Below, piece by piece: positions 28,577 through 36,433 of a stretch of 64,000 nucleotides of DNA (its first letter is position 1; every line of letters begins with the position of its first letter). The position numbers and the translations under genes were made by a program. The notes beneath the pieces are model-generated. The model ran no database searches and was not told the origin of the DNA. It worked only from the letters and a program-made list of their open reading frames with translations. Source of the stretch: Psychrobacter sp. (GTDB taxonomy: Bacteria; Pseudomonadota; Gammaproteobacteria; Pseudomonadales; Moraxellaceae); NCBI RefSeq assembly GCF_030454045.1, contig NZ_JAKDJE010000002.1:1-64000 (forward strand), read 5' to 3'.

Positions 28577-29001
28577 AGTAACTCCAATAGAGGGTACGAT
28601 ATAAAAAATAAAGACAGCGCGCGCAAGTACTTTGCATGCCTGTCTTTTGCTTCGTCAACCTTTGACTAATAATAATATTGTACCTGTGTACGCGGCAAAA
28701 TCCTAGCGTAAGATAAAGCCAAAATATTGATACGCTTTTTAATAAGTGACTGGCAAGAGAAGAGGTATTTGTAGATAGCTCTCTTACCGTCTTTAAAAAA
28801 ACAACACGGCTATCGCTACCCTTTTTAGAGCACTCTTTCTTAAAATAGATAACCCAAACGCGAATTTTCTAATAAATATTGGTTTGAGTCATCATCGACA
28901 GTAAGCAGTTGTTTACGTGCTAATTTTGTTAAAATAGCGTAGAATAGGCGCTCTATTTTTTTACATTGAGAAATGTAACCCACCGACTCAAGGAGCTTCA
29001 G
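28577..29001. other. Intergenic region, 425 bp, divergent
   Basis: Lies between folD (minus) and rluB (plus). No gene is supported. A candidate rluB promoter is TTGTTT at 28909-28914 and TAAAAT at 28930-28935, with a short 15-nt spacer; it is tentative. Confidence 0.4.
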
Positions 29002-29928
29002 ATGAAAGATGAAAAATTGCAAAAAGCGCTAGCCCGTATGGGGCTAGGTTCACGCCGTCAGATGGAAGAAGTCATTAGATCAGGCCGCGTGTCTGTCAAT
29101 AATGCGCCTGCAACCATTGGTGATCGCGTGCAGCAAGGTGATGAGATTCGAGTTGATGGTCGTCAGATCAAATACACCGCCGAAAATGAGAAGCGTCGCC
29201 GAGTGATCGCTTATTATAAGCCTGAAGGTGAAGTCTGCTCAGCAAAAGACCCAGAAGGTCGTCCTACTGTGTTTGAGCGTTTGCCAAAACTGACTCATGA
29301 CCGCTGGGTGATGGTTGGCCGCCTAGATATCAACTCAACTGGTCTATTGTTATTTACCAATGACGGTGAAATGGCGCATCGCTTGATGCACCCATCAAGT
29401 GAAGTCACACGTGAATATGCGGTACGTGTCTTGGGTGAGGTCACCCCTGATATCGCTCGCAACTTGACCGCTGGTGTCATGCTAGAAGATGGAATGGCAC
29501 AGTTTGACGATATCAAAGAAGGCGGCGGCGAAGGCGTTAACAAGTGGTATCACGTCCAGCTCAAAGAAGGTCGTAACCGCGAAGTACGTCGTTTATTCGA
29601 GTCTCAAGGTCTAAAAGTCAGTCGTCTACTACGTACACGTTATGGCACGATTTCTTTGCCAAAAGAATTGCGTACTGGTCGTTTCTTAGAGCTTGATAAA
29701 AAAGAGATCAATACGTTAACAGATTTGGTAAGCTTACGCCCACGCTACGGTACAGGTCTACACGGCGCTGCCAAAGAGAAGCAAGAGCGTATCAAAAATA
29801 AGCCGCTTAAGGCACGTCGCATAGATACGCGTAGCGACAACCGTAAAAGCAGCGCAAAGCCTAAAAGTAGCGCCAGCCCTGCAAGTCGCGGGACACGCAA
29901 CACCCGTGATCGCAATAACAAACGCTAA
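29002..29928 (+). CDS. rluB: 23S rRNA pseudouridine(2605) synthase RluB
   Basis: S4-domain pseudouridine synthase. Starting at the ATG at 29002 (AAGGAG eight nt upstream) gives 309 residues; an upstream in-frame ATG lies before this ribosome binding site. The S4 RNA-binding domain is at ~3-60, and the RsuA-type catalytic motif GRLDINSTGLLLFTNDG has Asp109. The C-terminal tail after ~245 is very basic and Ser/Arg-rich, usual for RluB and likely to bind RNA. A strong terminator follows. Confidence 0.93.
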   Translation: MKDEKLQKALARMGLGSRRQMEEVIRSGRVSVNNAPATIGDRVQQGDEIRVDGRQIKYTAENEKRRRVIAYYKPEGEVCSAKDPEGRPTVFERLPKLTHDRWVMVGRLDINSTGLLLFTNDGEMAHRLMHPSSEVTREYAVRVLGEVTPDIARNLTAGVMLEDGMAQFDDIKEGGGEGVNKWYHVQLKEGRNREVRRLFESQGLKVSRLLRTRYGTISLPKELRTGRFLELDKKEINTLTDLVSLRPRYGTGLHGAAKEKQERIKNKPLKARRIDTRSDNRKSSAKPKSSASPASRGTRNTRDRNNKR

Positions 29929-29972
29929 TTCACGCTACCCTTAAGAGTCTTATAGTCTCAGACTCATTATAA

Positions 29973-30011
29973 AAAGCGGCCAAAGATTATAAATCTTTGG
30001 CCGCTTTTTAT
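29973..30011 (+). terminator. Rho-independent terminator after rluB
   Basis: Long stem AAGCGGCCAAAGATT/AATCTTTGGCCGCTT with a short loop, followed by a T-rich stretch. It sits between convergent rluB and the minus-strand gene at 30053. Confidence 0.9.
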
Positions 30012-30052
30012 GTCCGACTTTTATATCCAGTATAAAAACTGAGTGTTGCCTT

Positions 30053-30610
30053 CTACTGATCATGACTGTCGATATAACGATCCATCACGCGCAGGTCCTG
30101 TAGATGCTGTCCTTCTATTTGTGCCAGCAATCCATCCAAACGCTGCTCGATATTGTCTAGCATTTTTTGCAATAAGGCATCGGCTTCAAGTTTTTTCTCA
30201 TCACGCACACCATTGTCATTGGTATTGAAGCTTATGAAATGATGATGACTGGCTAGCATGTCAGGGAGTCTGGTTTGCAGCATTTTATTCAATAAAAACT
30301 GTTGTTCTGTCACCGCTGGCGTTTGGTTTTGCGTATGTATGGCATGCTGATAGGCTTGGTAGCTACTCACTTTTTTATCTATCCGTTGTAATTGCCGTAG
30401 CTGCTCATCTGATAAGCTTTTTAAGTGACTTTGGTTTACATTAAGCTGCTGCCAATTTAGCACAGACAATGACAGCGGCGCCCTATCATCTTGATAAGTG
30501 AGTACACCTGGGGTAATGCCAACTGCCTTGTGTAGCGCATACCAAGCTTTTTTACCCAAATAAAAGGTCGTGACGGTTGTGACGATGCCGACACCTATTA
30601 ATATACTCAT
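30053..30610 (-). CDS. Membrane-anchored protein of unknown function (paralogue 1 of 3)
   Basis: 185 residues with an N-terminal hydrophobic segment (~3-22) that looks like a signal anchor. The remainder is helical and cytoplasmic or periplasmic. It shares an ordered pattern with the next two genes upstream: an LxRIDxKxxxY segment, then QFLLNKMLxxRLP with a following aromatic run, and a C-terminal helix pair LDGLLAQI...DLRVMDRYIDSH. No known domain is recognised. It is last in a same-strand run of three related genes, 67 bp after its neighbour. Confidence 0.75.
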   Translation of the reverse strand: MSILIGVGIVTTVTTFYLGKKAWYALHKAVGITPGVLTYQDDRAPLSLSVLNWQQLNVNQSHLKSLSDEQLRQLQRIDKKVSSYQAYQHAIHTQNQTPAVTEQQFLLNKMLQTRLPDMLASHHHFISFNTNDNGVRDEKKLEADALLQKMLDNIEQRLDGLLAQIEGQHLQDLRVMDRYIDSHDQ

Positions 30611-30677
30611 GACTGCTCGCTACTCATCATTCAACCCTACGTATTGTGCCGCGTTGGCACACACCGCTTGATGTCAT

Positions 30678-31373
30678 CTATTGCTCAATTTTCACATCAG
30701 TATTATTGGTATTAGAGATTTTGTTGACGGCATTATGGGTAGCAGCGCTGTTTGATGTCGGTGCTTCGATAGCCTGTGTATTCTCATTGAGACGATCCAA
30801 TGGCTGCATTGTTGACTCTGCATTTGGATGATCAAAACGCACCTGCAGATAACGATTGGTCGCGAGCAGCTTTTGCCCATCTTCGTGGTATGAGGCATTG
30901 AGTAAGTCATCAAACTGTGTGTTGATCGTCTTAAGTACTTCTAACAATGCTTGTTTACCAGTGACATCTGAATGCTTGATTTTGGTCGTATCGGCACGCG
31001 CCCCATCTGTCACATCCAAATCATGCAAGCGGCGATAGTCTGCCACGGCTTGCGGGATGTGCTTATCCATCAAATTTTGGATCATGATATAGGTTTCATT
31101 GATGGTGTCTTTATCGTCTATTTTGCCGTCATTATTGGTATCGCCATAAATCAAGCGGAGTTTTTTGCCTTTTCGATTGATTTGCTCAAGTGCAATTTTG
31201 ACATCAGCTGGCAAGCTTTTCTCTGGTATATAGCCCAGTTGCGGCATGGCAGTATATTCCAGCATTTTGGGTGCCGTAACTTTTTTGATACCGAGATACC
31301 CCAGATATAACCCAGCGGCTGGTAGCACTCCGTATAGTACAAACATCACTAGCATGGCAGTCACTTGGGTCAT
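30678..31373 (-). CDS. Membrane-anchored protein with EF-hand-like loop (paralogue 2 of 3)
   Basis: 231 residues, with an N-terminal TM anchor at ~7-28. The body repeats the shared pattern of the trio: LEQINRKGKKL, then YIMIQNLMDKHIPQAVADYRRLHDL, then LLNAS...LLATNRYLQVRF. Between the first two blocks, residues 78-89 read DTNNDGKIDDKD, with acidic/Asn ligands at positions 1, 3, 5, 9 and 12 and Gly6 and Ile8 as in EF-hand/dockerin-type calcium loops; the other two paralogues have polar linkers there instead. A Ser/Asn/Thr-rich tail follows. Function unknown. Confidence 0.75.
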   Translation of the reverse strand: MTQVTAMLVMFVLYGVLPAAGLYLGYLGIKKVTAPKMLEYTAMPQLGYIPEKSLPADVKIALEQINRKGKKLRLIYGDTNNDGKIDDKDTINETYIMIQNLMDKHIPQAVADYRRLHDLDVTDGARADTTKIKHSDVTGKQALLEVLKTINTQFDDLLNASYHEDGQKLLATNRYLQVRFDHPNAESTMQPLDRLNENTQAIEAPTSNSAATHNAVNKISNTNNTDVKIEQ

Positions 31374-31517
31374 CAGAGCATCCTTCTTATTTGAGAATCG
31401 GTCTTATTGTTTGGCATTGGTTTTATTAAACAAAAAAATAAGGCTCTATTAAAGCCCTATATTGTTATACATTGAGTCTGCACTGTTTTTGGATAACCTT
31501 TTATTTTATAAAATACG

Positions 31518-32288
31518 CTAGCTTTGCGTGCGGCTCTTGACATAACGATGGGTTGAGGCAAGACGATTTAAAACGGTTTGATGCAGCTCATCTAATAGCT
31601 CATCAAGCTCATAATCAACTTCTAAAAACAAATCGGTCAACATATCACCTGCGGTCATTTTTCCCTGAACCATATTGTTTTTGGTGCGATGCGGACTAAA
31701 GCGCTGCAGCTGCTCGTAATGATGTAGCGCTTCTGGGATGCTCTCGGACACGAGCTTGTCAATGACAAACTGACGTTCATTATGTTGCTGCTGCTGTTGC
31801 TCGTTTAGCTCACTACTCCACTCACGATAGCGTTTTAGCTTGCCATTGATACGGTCTAATATCGCAACGGCTTCGATGGGCATGGCGTTTAGGGTGGCCT
31901 CATCAACCACATCAACAAGCTCAGTCATAATCGGACAACGTCCATGTTTGAGATACCACAAGGTATCTGGATCAAAAGGTGGTCTATTGGTCGGTTGCAT
32001 TTGGGCGCGATTGGACAAATAGCGATCAGTCAGCGGGGTTGATGAGTGAATATCGTTCACTTGCGCCAATGCATCACGTATACGGTCTACCCGCTCAGGT
32101 GGCGTTAATGCAGCACGCTCGTGATTTGATTGAGTGCCGTCATTATTATGATGGATATCGACATTATCACTATCATTATCCATGTGCTGACTGGCACCTA
32201 TTTCCTGCGCATTGTTGGCAGCTAGCGTTGGTAGGTCATCTTGCGCTTGCCCAAATGACTTTAGCATTCTTGTCAAACTAACGACCAT
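31518..32288 (-). CDS. Soluble protein of unknown function (paralogue 3 of 3)
   Basis: 256 residues with no obvious TM helix or signal. The first ~100 residues are polar, Asp/Asn/His-rich and probably disordered. From ~120 on it carries the shared pattern: AILDRINGKLKRYREW, a Gln run, QFVIDKLVSESIPEALHHYEQLQRF, and LDELLDELHQTVLNRLASTHRYVKSR. The other two members have membrane anchors where this one has the polar N-terminus. The helix pattern is loosely like the XpaC family (proteins found beside TelA), but that comparison is only from memory and weak. Confidence 0.75.
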   Translation of the reverse strand: MVVSLTRMLKSFGQAQDDLPTLAANNAQEIGASQHMDNDSDNVDIHHNNDGTQSNHERAALTPPERVDRIRDALAQVNDIHSSTPLTDRYLSNRAQMQPTNRPPFDPDTLWYLKHGRCPIMTELVDVVDEATLNAMPIEAVAILDRINGKLKRYREWSSELNEQQQQQHNERQFVIDKLVSESIPEALHHYEQLQRFSPHRTKNNMVQGKMTAGDMLTDLFLEVDYELDELLDELHQTVLNRLASTHRYVKSRTQS

Positions 32289-32446
32289 GACTTGCTCTGC
32301 CCCTCGTTCGATACCTGCAATCTGTGCTCATATTGCATACCTTCATTCAATAGCGTATCTTAACAGGTTTTTGCTGACCTGCCAGTACGCAAAGTGTCAA
32401 CATTCCTACCCTCCATACTTACTCTGTCAATGCTAAGCCCCGTATT

Positions 32447-33049
32447 ATGAATACTTCCGATTATCTCTCTGGTTTTTTGCTTGGGTTATCGCTCATCATC
32501 GCCATTGGTTCTCAAAATGCCTTTGTACTCAAACAAGGCCTTAAGCGCGAGCACATATTTTTTGTTTGCCTGTTTTGCGCGGTGAGCGACGCGCTCTTGA
32601 TATCAGCAGGCGTTGGTGGATTTGGTGCGGTCACCGCACGCTATCCGCATGTGATCGATATTGCAAAAATAGCAGGGGTTTTATTTTTGTTGGGTTATGG
32701 CTTACAGAGTTTGTATGCCAGTGTGCGCGTATCTCATGCGCTGACGGTCGAGGGACAAGTGGTGAGTAGCTTAAAAAAAGCGCTGCTGCTCTGCTTTGGC
32801 TTTACGTGGCTAAACCCGCACGTCTACTTAGATACATTGGTGCTCGTTGGGATGGTTTCAACTGGCGCTGCTAGCAAACTTACCTTTGCCATTGGGGCAA
32901 TTAGCGCCTCATTCTTTTTCTTTTTTGCGCTCGGTTACGGTGCACGCTTACTGAGGCCGTTATTTGAAAAGCCAAAAGCATGGAACATACTCGATGCGCT
33001 GGTAGGACTACTGATGTTGTATTTGGCTTGGCATTTGTATCAAAGCTAA
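32447..33049 (+). CDS. LysE/ArgO family amino acid exporter
   Basis: 200-residue membrane protein with about six TM segments. The N-terminal signature IAIGSQNAFVLKQGLKREH is that of the LysE/ArgO basic amino acid exporters, and the segment FTWLNPHVYLDTLVLVG is typical. The substrate (lysine, arginine or both) cannot be told from sequence. No LysG/ArgP-type regulator gene is adjacent. It is followed by a bidirectional hairpin. Confidence 0.92.
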   Translation: MNTSDYLSGFLLGLSLIIAIGSQNAFVLKQGLKREHIFFVCLFCAVSDALLISAGVGGFGAVTARYPHVIDIAKIAGVLFLLGYGLQSLYASVRVSHALTVEGQVVSSLKKALLLCFGFTWLNPHVYLDTLVLVGMVSTGAASKLTFAIGAISASFFFFFALGYGARLLRPLFEKPKAWNILDALVGLLMLYLAWHLYQS

Positions 33050-33067
33050 GAAGCGCTAGGCGTTAAA

Positions 33068-33106
33068 TTAAGAGGCCATTATCAGCTATCTGATACGGCC
33101 TCTTAA
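33068..33106. terminator. Bidirectional terminator hairpin between lysE-like and marC-like genes
   Basis: Outer arms TTAAGAGGCC (33068-33077) and GGCCTCTTAA (33097-33106), with inner arms TATCAG/CTGATA around CTAT. There is no long T tract, but it lies between convergent genes. Confidence 0.65.
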
Positions 33107-33156
33107 CTCAATTATTAGGATTTTAAATGCTCAATATTATAGACAGAATAAATAGC

Positions 33157-33798
33157 TTAGATTAAAGCAGGAAACAGCGTACGCAGACCGCTAACGATAA
33201 TCTCGATAGACACGGCTGCCAATAGCATACCCATGATTCGGCTCATGATGTTAAGACCAGTATCACCGAGCAAGCGGCTGATACGTCCTGCTGCCATCAA
33301 TGCCAAATAGCAGAACATACTGATTAACAGACCTGCAATGATGATGGCAGACAACTGCAATATACCTGACACTTGCGAGGAATAAATAATAACGGTAGAA
33401 ATACCACCTGGTCCAATCATCATCGGTATCGCAATGGGGACCACTGCTGAGGCCATCGTCGGCGGTGCATCTTGCACGTGGTCGACATCGAAGTTCTCTT
33501 GATCAGGCTTAACAGGGTTGCCTTCACCGTTCATCATATTTAATGAAATCAAGAACACCAATATCCCACCCGCCAGTTGAAACGAACCGATAGAGATACC
33601 TAGTGCTTTTAGTAAGGTCTCACCCGCCACCGTAAAAAAACTGATGGTGATAAAAATGGTCAGACAAGCAACACGCGCAACTTTGCGTCGATTGTTCATC
33701 GAATAGCCGCGAGTCAAATCCAAGAACAACGTCAATGCGCTAAATGGATTGATCAATACCATAAAGGCTAGGATTATCTTGATAATTTCAGTATTCAC
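33157..33798 (-). CDS. MarC family integral membrane protein
   Basis: 213 residues with six hydrophobic segments. The segments INPFSALTLFLDLTRGYS, AGGILVFLISLNMMNG and IPMMIGPGGISTVIIYSSQ match MarC/UPF0056 proteins. E. coli MarC was once linked to multiple antibiotic resistance, but that link is not supported; the function is unknown. The start is a GTG at 33798. It is separated by ~220 bp from nadC and does not appear to belong to the NAD genes. Confidence 0.92.
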   Translation of the reverse strand: MNTEIIKIILAFMVLINPFSALTLFLDLTRGYSMNNRRKVARVACLTIFITISFFTVAGETLLKALGISIGSFQLAGGILVFLISLNMMNGEGNPVKPDQENFDVDHVQDAPPTMASAVVPIAIPMMIGPGGISTVIIYSSQVSGILQLSAIIIAGLLISMFCYLALMAAGRISRLLGDTGLNIMSRIMGMLLAAVSIEIIVSGLRTLFPALI

Positions 33799-34018
33799 TG
33801 AGCGCTCGCTTGTCTATTGATACCACTGGTGCAAAAAGATAAGGCCATCGTGCGAGTGCGACGATGACCCAATAGGCAATTCATAATAGCATTGTAACAT
33901 AGGCAGATAAGCGAGTTAAATCATTAACTTTGCTCGGTTACCCTTCTATGTCATCTTGGCGAGAAATCCAGCGAATATAAAAAGCGGCGGCTCAGGTTAA
34001 GCTGAAATAATTGATGGC

Positions 34019-34879
34019 CTATGCACTAAAATCTAAGCCAATATCCAAAGCGGTAGTACTGTGCGTTAGGTAGCCCATCGCGATAAAATCAACCCCTGTA
34101 CTGGCGGCGGCTCGTACCGTTTCAGGCGTAATACCACCGGATGCTTCAGTCTTTGCGCGACCTTTACACATAGCCACCGCTTGCGATAAGATTTCTGGCG
34201 ACATATTGTCTAGCAATACCAAACTCACACCCGCCTCTAGCGCCTGCTCTAATTGCTCTAGTGTATCGACTTCAACCTCTATAGGAATCAGATGCCCAGC
34301 AAAGTTTTGCGCTTGCTCGATAGCCGTCTTTATATCACCGGCAATGGCGATATGATTGTCTTTGATTAAAATCGCATCATCCAGTCCCAAACGATGATTG
34401 CGACCGCCACCGCAGCGTACCGCGTATTTTTGTACAATACGCAGACCTGGAATAGTCTTACGCGTACAAGTAATTTGTGCCGGATATTGCGCCACGCTAT
34501 CGACGATCTGGCGGGTCGCGGTCGCAATACCGCTAAGATGCGTCATGAAGTTTAATGCTGTACGTTCTGCTGTGAGCAGATGGCGTGCATTACCTTTTAC
34601 AGTAGCCAATACGGCACCAGCGGCGACTGTTTCGCCATCCTGCACTTGAGCCACAAACTCAATGTTTGCATCAACTAAGGCAAAAGACAACCGCGCCAAA
34701 TCCATACCGCATATCACACCTGATTGCCGCGCCTTAATTTGCAGTTGTGCTTGCATATCTGCTGGGATAGTGGCTTGCGAGGTGACATCACCACGCCTGC
34801 CCAAATCTTCCGCTAGCGCATCTTCTACCAAAGGTTTAAGCAATACGTCATCCAATACTGGCTCTTTTTCAATTGTCAT
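34019..34879 (-). CDS. nadC: Nicotinate-nucleotide diphosphorylase (carboxylating) NadC
   Basis: Quinolinate phosphoribosyltransferase, the third step in de novo NAD synthesis. Segments seen: EDLGRRGDVTSQ, SGVICGM, AERTALNFMTHLSGIAT, CTRKTIPGLRIVQKYAVRCGGGRNHRLGLDDAILIKDNH, EVEVDTLEQLEQAL, LLDNMSPE and EASGGIT. 286 residues is normal. It lies next to an NrtR-type regulator and a palindrome (34922-34950) shared with the nadA promoter, so repression by that regulator is inferred. A ribosome binding site (AAGGGT) is 8 nt upstream. Confidence 0.97.
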   Translation of the reverse strand: MTIEKEPVLDDVLLKPLVEDALAEDLGRRGDVTSQATIPADMQAQLQIKARQSGVICGMDLARLSFALVDANIEFVAQVQDGETVAAGAVLATVKGNARHLLTAERTALNFMTHLSGIATATRQIVDSVAQYPAQITCTRKTIPGLRIVQKYAVRCGGGRNHRLGLDDAILIKDNHIAIAGDIKTAIEQAQNFAGHLIPIEVEVDTLEQLEQALEAGVSLVLLDNMSPEILSQAVAMCKGRAKTEASGGITPETVRAAASTGVDFIAMGYLTHSTTALDIGLDFSA

Positions 34880-34921
34880 GTTTGACCCTTATGTAGGCGT
34901 AATATGAATAAAAACGTCTAA

Positions 34922-34950
34922 ATATTTAAACTCAAAATGAGCATAAATAT
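34922..34950. promoter_or_regulatory. Candidate NrtR operator upstream of nadC
   Basis: Near-perfect inverted repeat ATATTTA-aa-CTCA-AAA-TGAG-ca-TAAATAT, 43-71 bp before the nadC start. Seventeen bases (34930-34946) are identical to the site at the nadA promoter. Regulation of nadC by the adjacent NrtR-type protein is inferred. Confidence 0.65.
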
Positions 34951-35049
34951 AGCGTAAAGTTGACGCTCCTGCAAGGGAAGGTGAAAAAGTTTTTATTGAG
35001 CAAGTCGATTTCTATATGAAATTGATCTAGCTGTATTTGTTAGTAGCAA

Positions 35050-36081
35050 TTATTTACGCTTAGGAAGTTTGCTGTCCATCAATAAGCTTTGTAGCTCGAT
35101 ATCATGGCGAAAACGATAGAGTTTGGCGGGGCGACCACGCTGAGCACTACTACTCTCTCCTGTCTCCATCACAAGATTCTGAGATTCCAGCAAACGGCGA
35201 AAGTTTTGTTTGTGCAAGCGTATGCCTGATAAGGCCTCAACACTTTGCTGCAATTGGGATAAAGTAAACACATCTGGCATCAACCCAAAGATAAGCGGTC
35301 GATATTCAATCTTGGCGCGTAGTCTGGAGATAGCGGTGGCAATCACGCGGCGATGATCGTAATACATCGGTATGCCGATACGCTGAGACCAGTCGCTTGG
35401 CAGCTCAACCGTTTGGTAATTAGGCGGATAATTGGGCGCTTCTGGTATCAGTCCTGCTTCATACAGCATCTCGTAGCGCAGCAGCACATGCTCTGCGATC
35501 CATTCTGTGCTTTCATCAGCCTTATCGCCAACTGGTTCAGTTTCTATGAACTCGCTATCTGTCAAAAACTCTTCGCTAAGTCCCCAACACAAACCAATAC
35601 GCTGACGCCGGCGCTGCCGGGCAATAGAGTCTTCGGCGGTATCTGCCCACTCTAAGAGCATAGGAACGATAAAGTCGGTAATAATACTGGGCATACCATC
35701 CAAATGATTTTCCCACGGGAAATAATCATACCAATCTCGCCATAGCGCTTGGCTTTGCAATGCCTGCATTTGAGTTTCTTGTACCAAACCAAGGTAGCTG
35801 ACGTACACCAATGCATGACCATCAACATTACGTCTGTTGGTATCGACAAAGGTGTATAACTGCTCCAAATACCCAAGCGGTTGCTGCGTTTGCTCTTCTA
35901 CCCATTGACGCACGCCTGCCTGTAGCGAGCGATGTAATGGCATAAGCGGCCCATTTGGCAGCAGCTTACCTTGGTCAACGGTTAGGACACGAGCGATATG
36001 ATCGGTAATCGCGACCAATACGGCAACCACTTCTGTCGTGCCGCTACCTTGCTGGTGCGCATGTGAATAAGACAACGTCAT
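35050..36081 (-). CDS. nrtR: NrtR-type (degenerate Nudix + winged helix) NAD-metabolism regulator
   Basis: 343 residues, longer than classical NrtR (~230) and resembling the COG4111 branch of the family. The Nudix box keeps its spacing, but the key residues have changed: Gly44, then His50 where Glu is expected, Arg58, Gln59 for Glu, Glu62 and Glu63, and Thr65 for Gly. So it probably binds a ligand without hydrolysing it. The C-terminal part has a winged-helix pattern with LSQLQQSVEALSGIRLHKQNFRRLLESQNLV and a basic GRPAKLYRF segment. It lies between nadC and nadA, on the strand of nadC, 170 bp upstream of the nadC start. NAD-synthesis repression is inferred. Confidence 0.8.
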   Translation of the reverse strand: MTLSYSHAHQQGSGTTEVVAVLVAITDHIARVLTVDQGKLLPNGPLMPLHRSLQAGVRQWVEEQTQQPLGYLEQLYTFVDTNRRNVDGHALVYVSYLGLVQETQMQALQSQALWRDWYDYFPWENHLDGMPSIITDFIVPMLLEWADTAEDSIARQRRRQRIGLCWGLSEEFLTDSEFIETEPVGDKADESTEWIAEHVLLRYEMLYEAGLIPEAPNYPPNYQTVELPSDWSQRIGIPMYYDHRRVIATAISRLRAKIEYRPLIFGLMPDVFTLSQLQQSVEALSGIRLHKQNFRRLLESQNLVMETGESSSAQRGRPAKLYRFRHDIELQSLLMDSKLPKRK

Positions 36082-36433
36082 AATTTAGGGGATTATCCTA
36101 TCTGTATAAAGTGTGATGAGTGGACTATCAATGCTGATAATAATAAGACTCAGTATAACGTGAATCTTGAAATATCATAGTCTGGCGTTGTAATCAGACA
36201 ACATCAAACTGGTCCTTCTACTATCAAAGATGGTGCAGAGACATGCTAGAGAATCTCTATCACATAACCAAGAATAAATGATGACAACAGAGGAAATAAA
36301 TCAGTAAACCTATAAAAAACACTTGTATTTATACTCAAAATGAGCATAATTAAAGACCAATTAAATTTATTTAACCAAACATCTTGTTTTAGCACACCCA
36401 TTTATCACTATAGCGCCAACAGAGGTTGCCATT
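36082..36433. other. Divergent nrtR/nadA promoter region
   Basis: 352 bp between the regulator (minus) and nadA (plus). The nadA-proximal part holds the candidate promoter and operator at 36323-36352; I saw no copy of the palindrome near the regulator's own start. Confidence 0.5.
36323..36352 (+). promoter_or_regulatory. nadA promoter with embedded candidate NrtR operator
   Basis: Candidate -35 TTGTAT (36323-36328) and -10 CATAAT (36345-36350), 16 nt apart. The CTCA-AAA-TGAG core (36334-36344) fills the spacer, where a bound repressor would block RNA polymerase. The core and flanks match the palindrome upstream of nadC. Confidence 0.6.
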
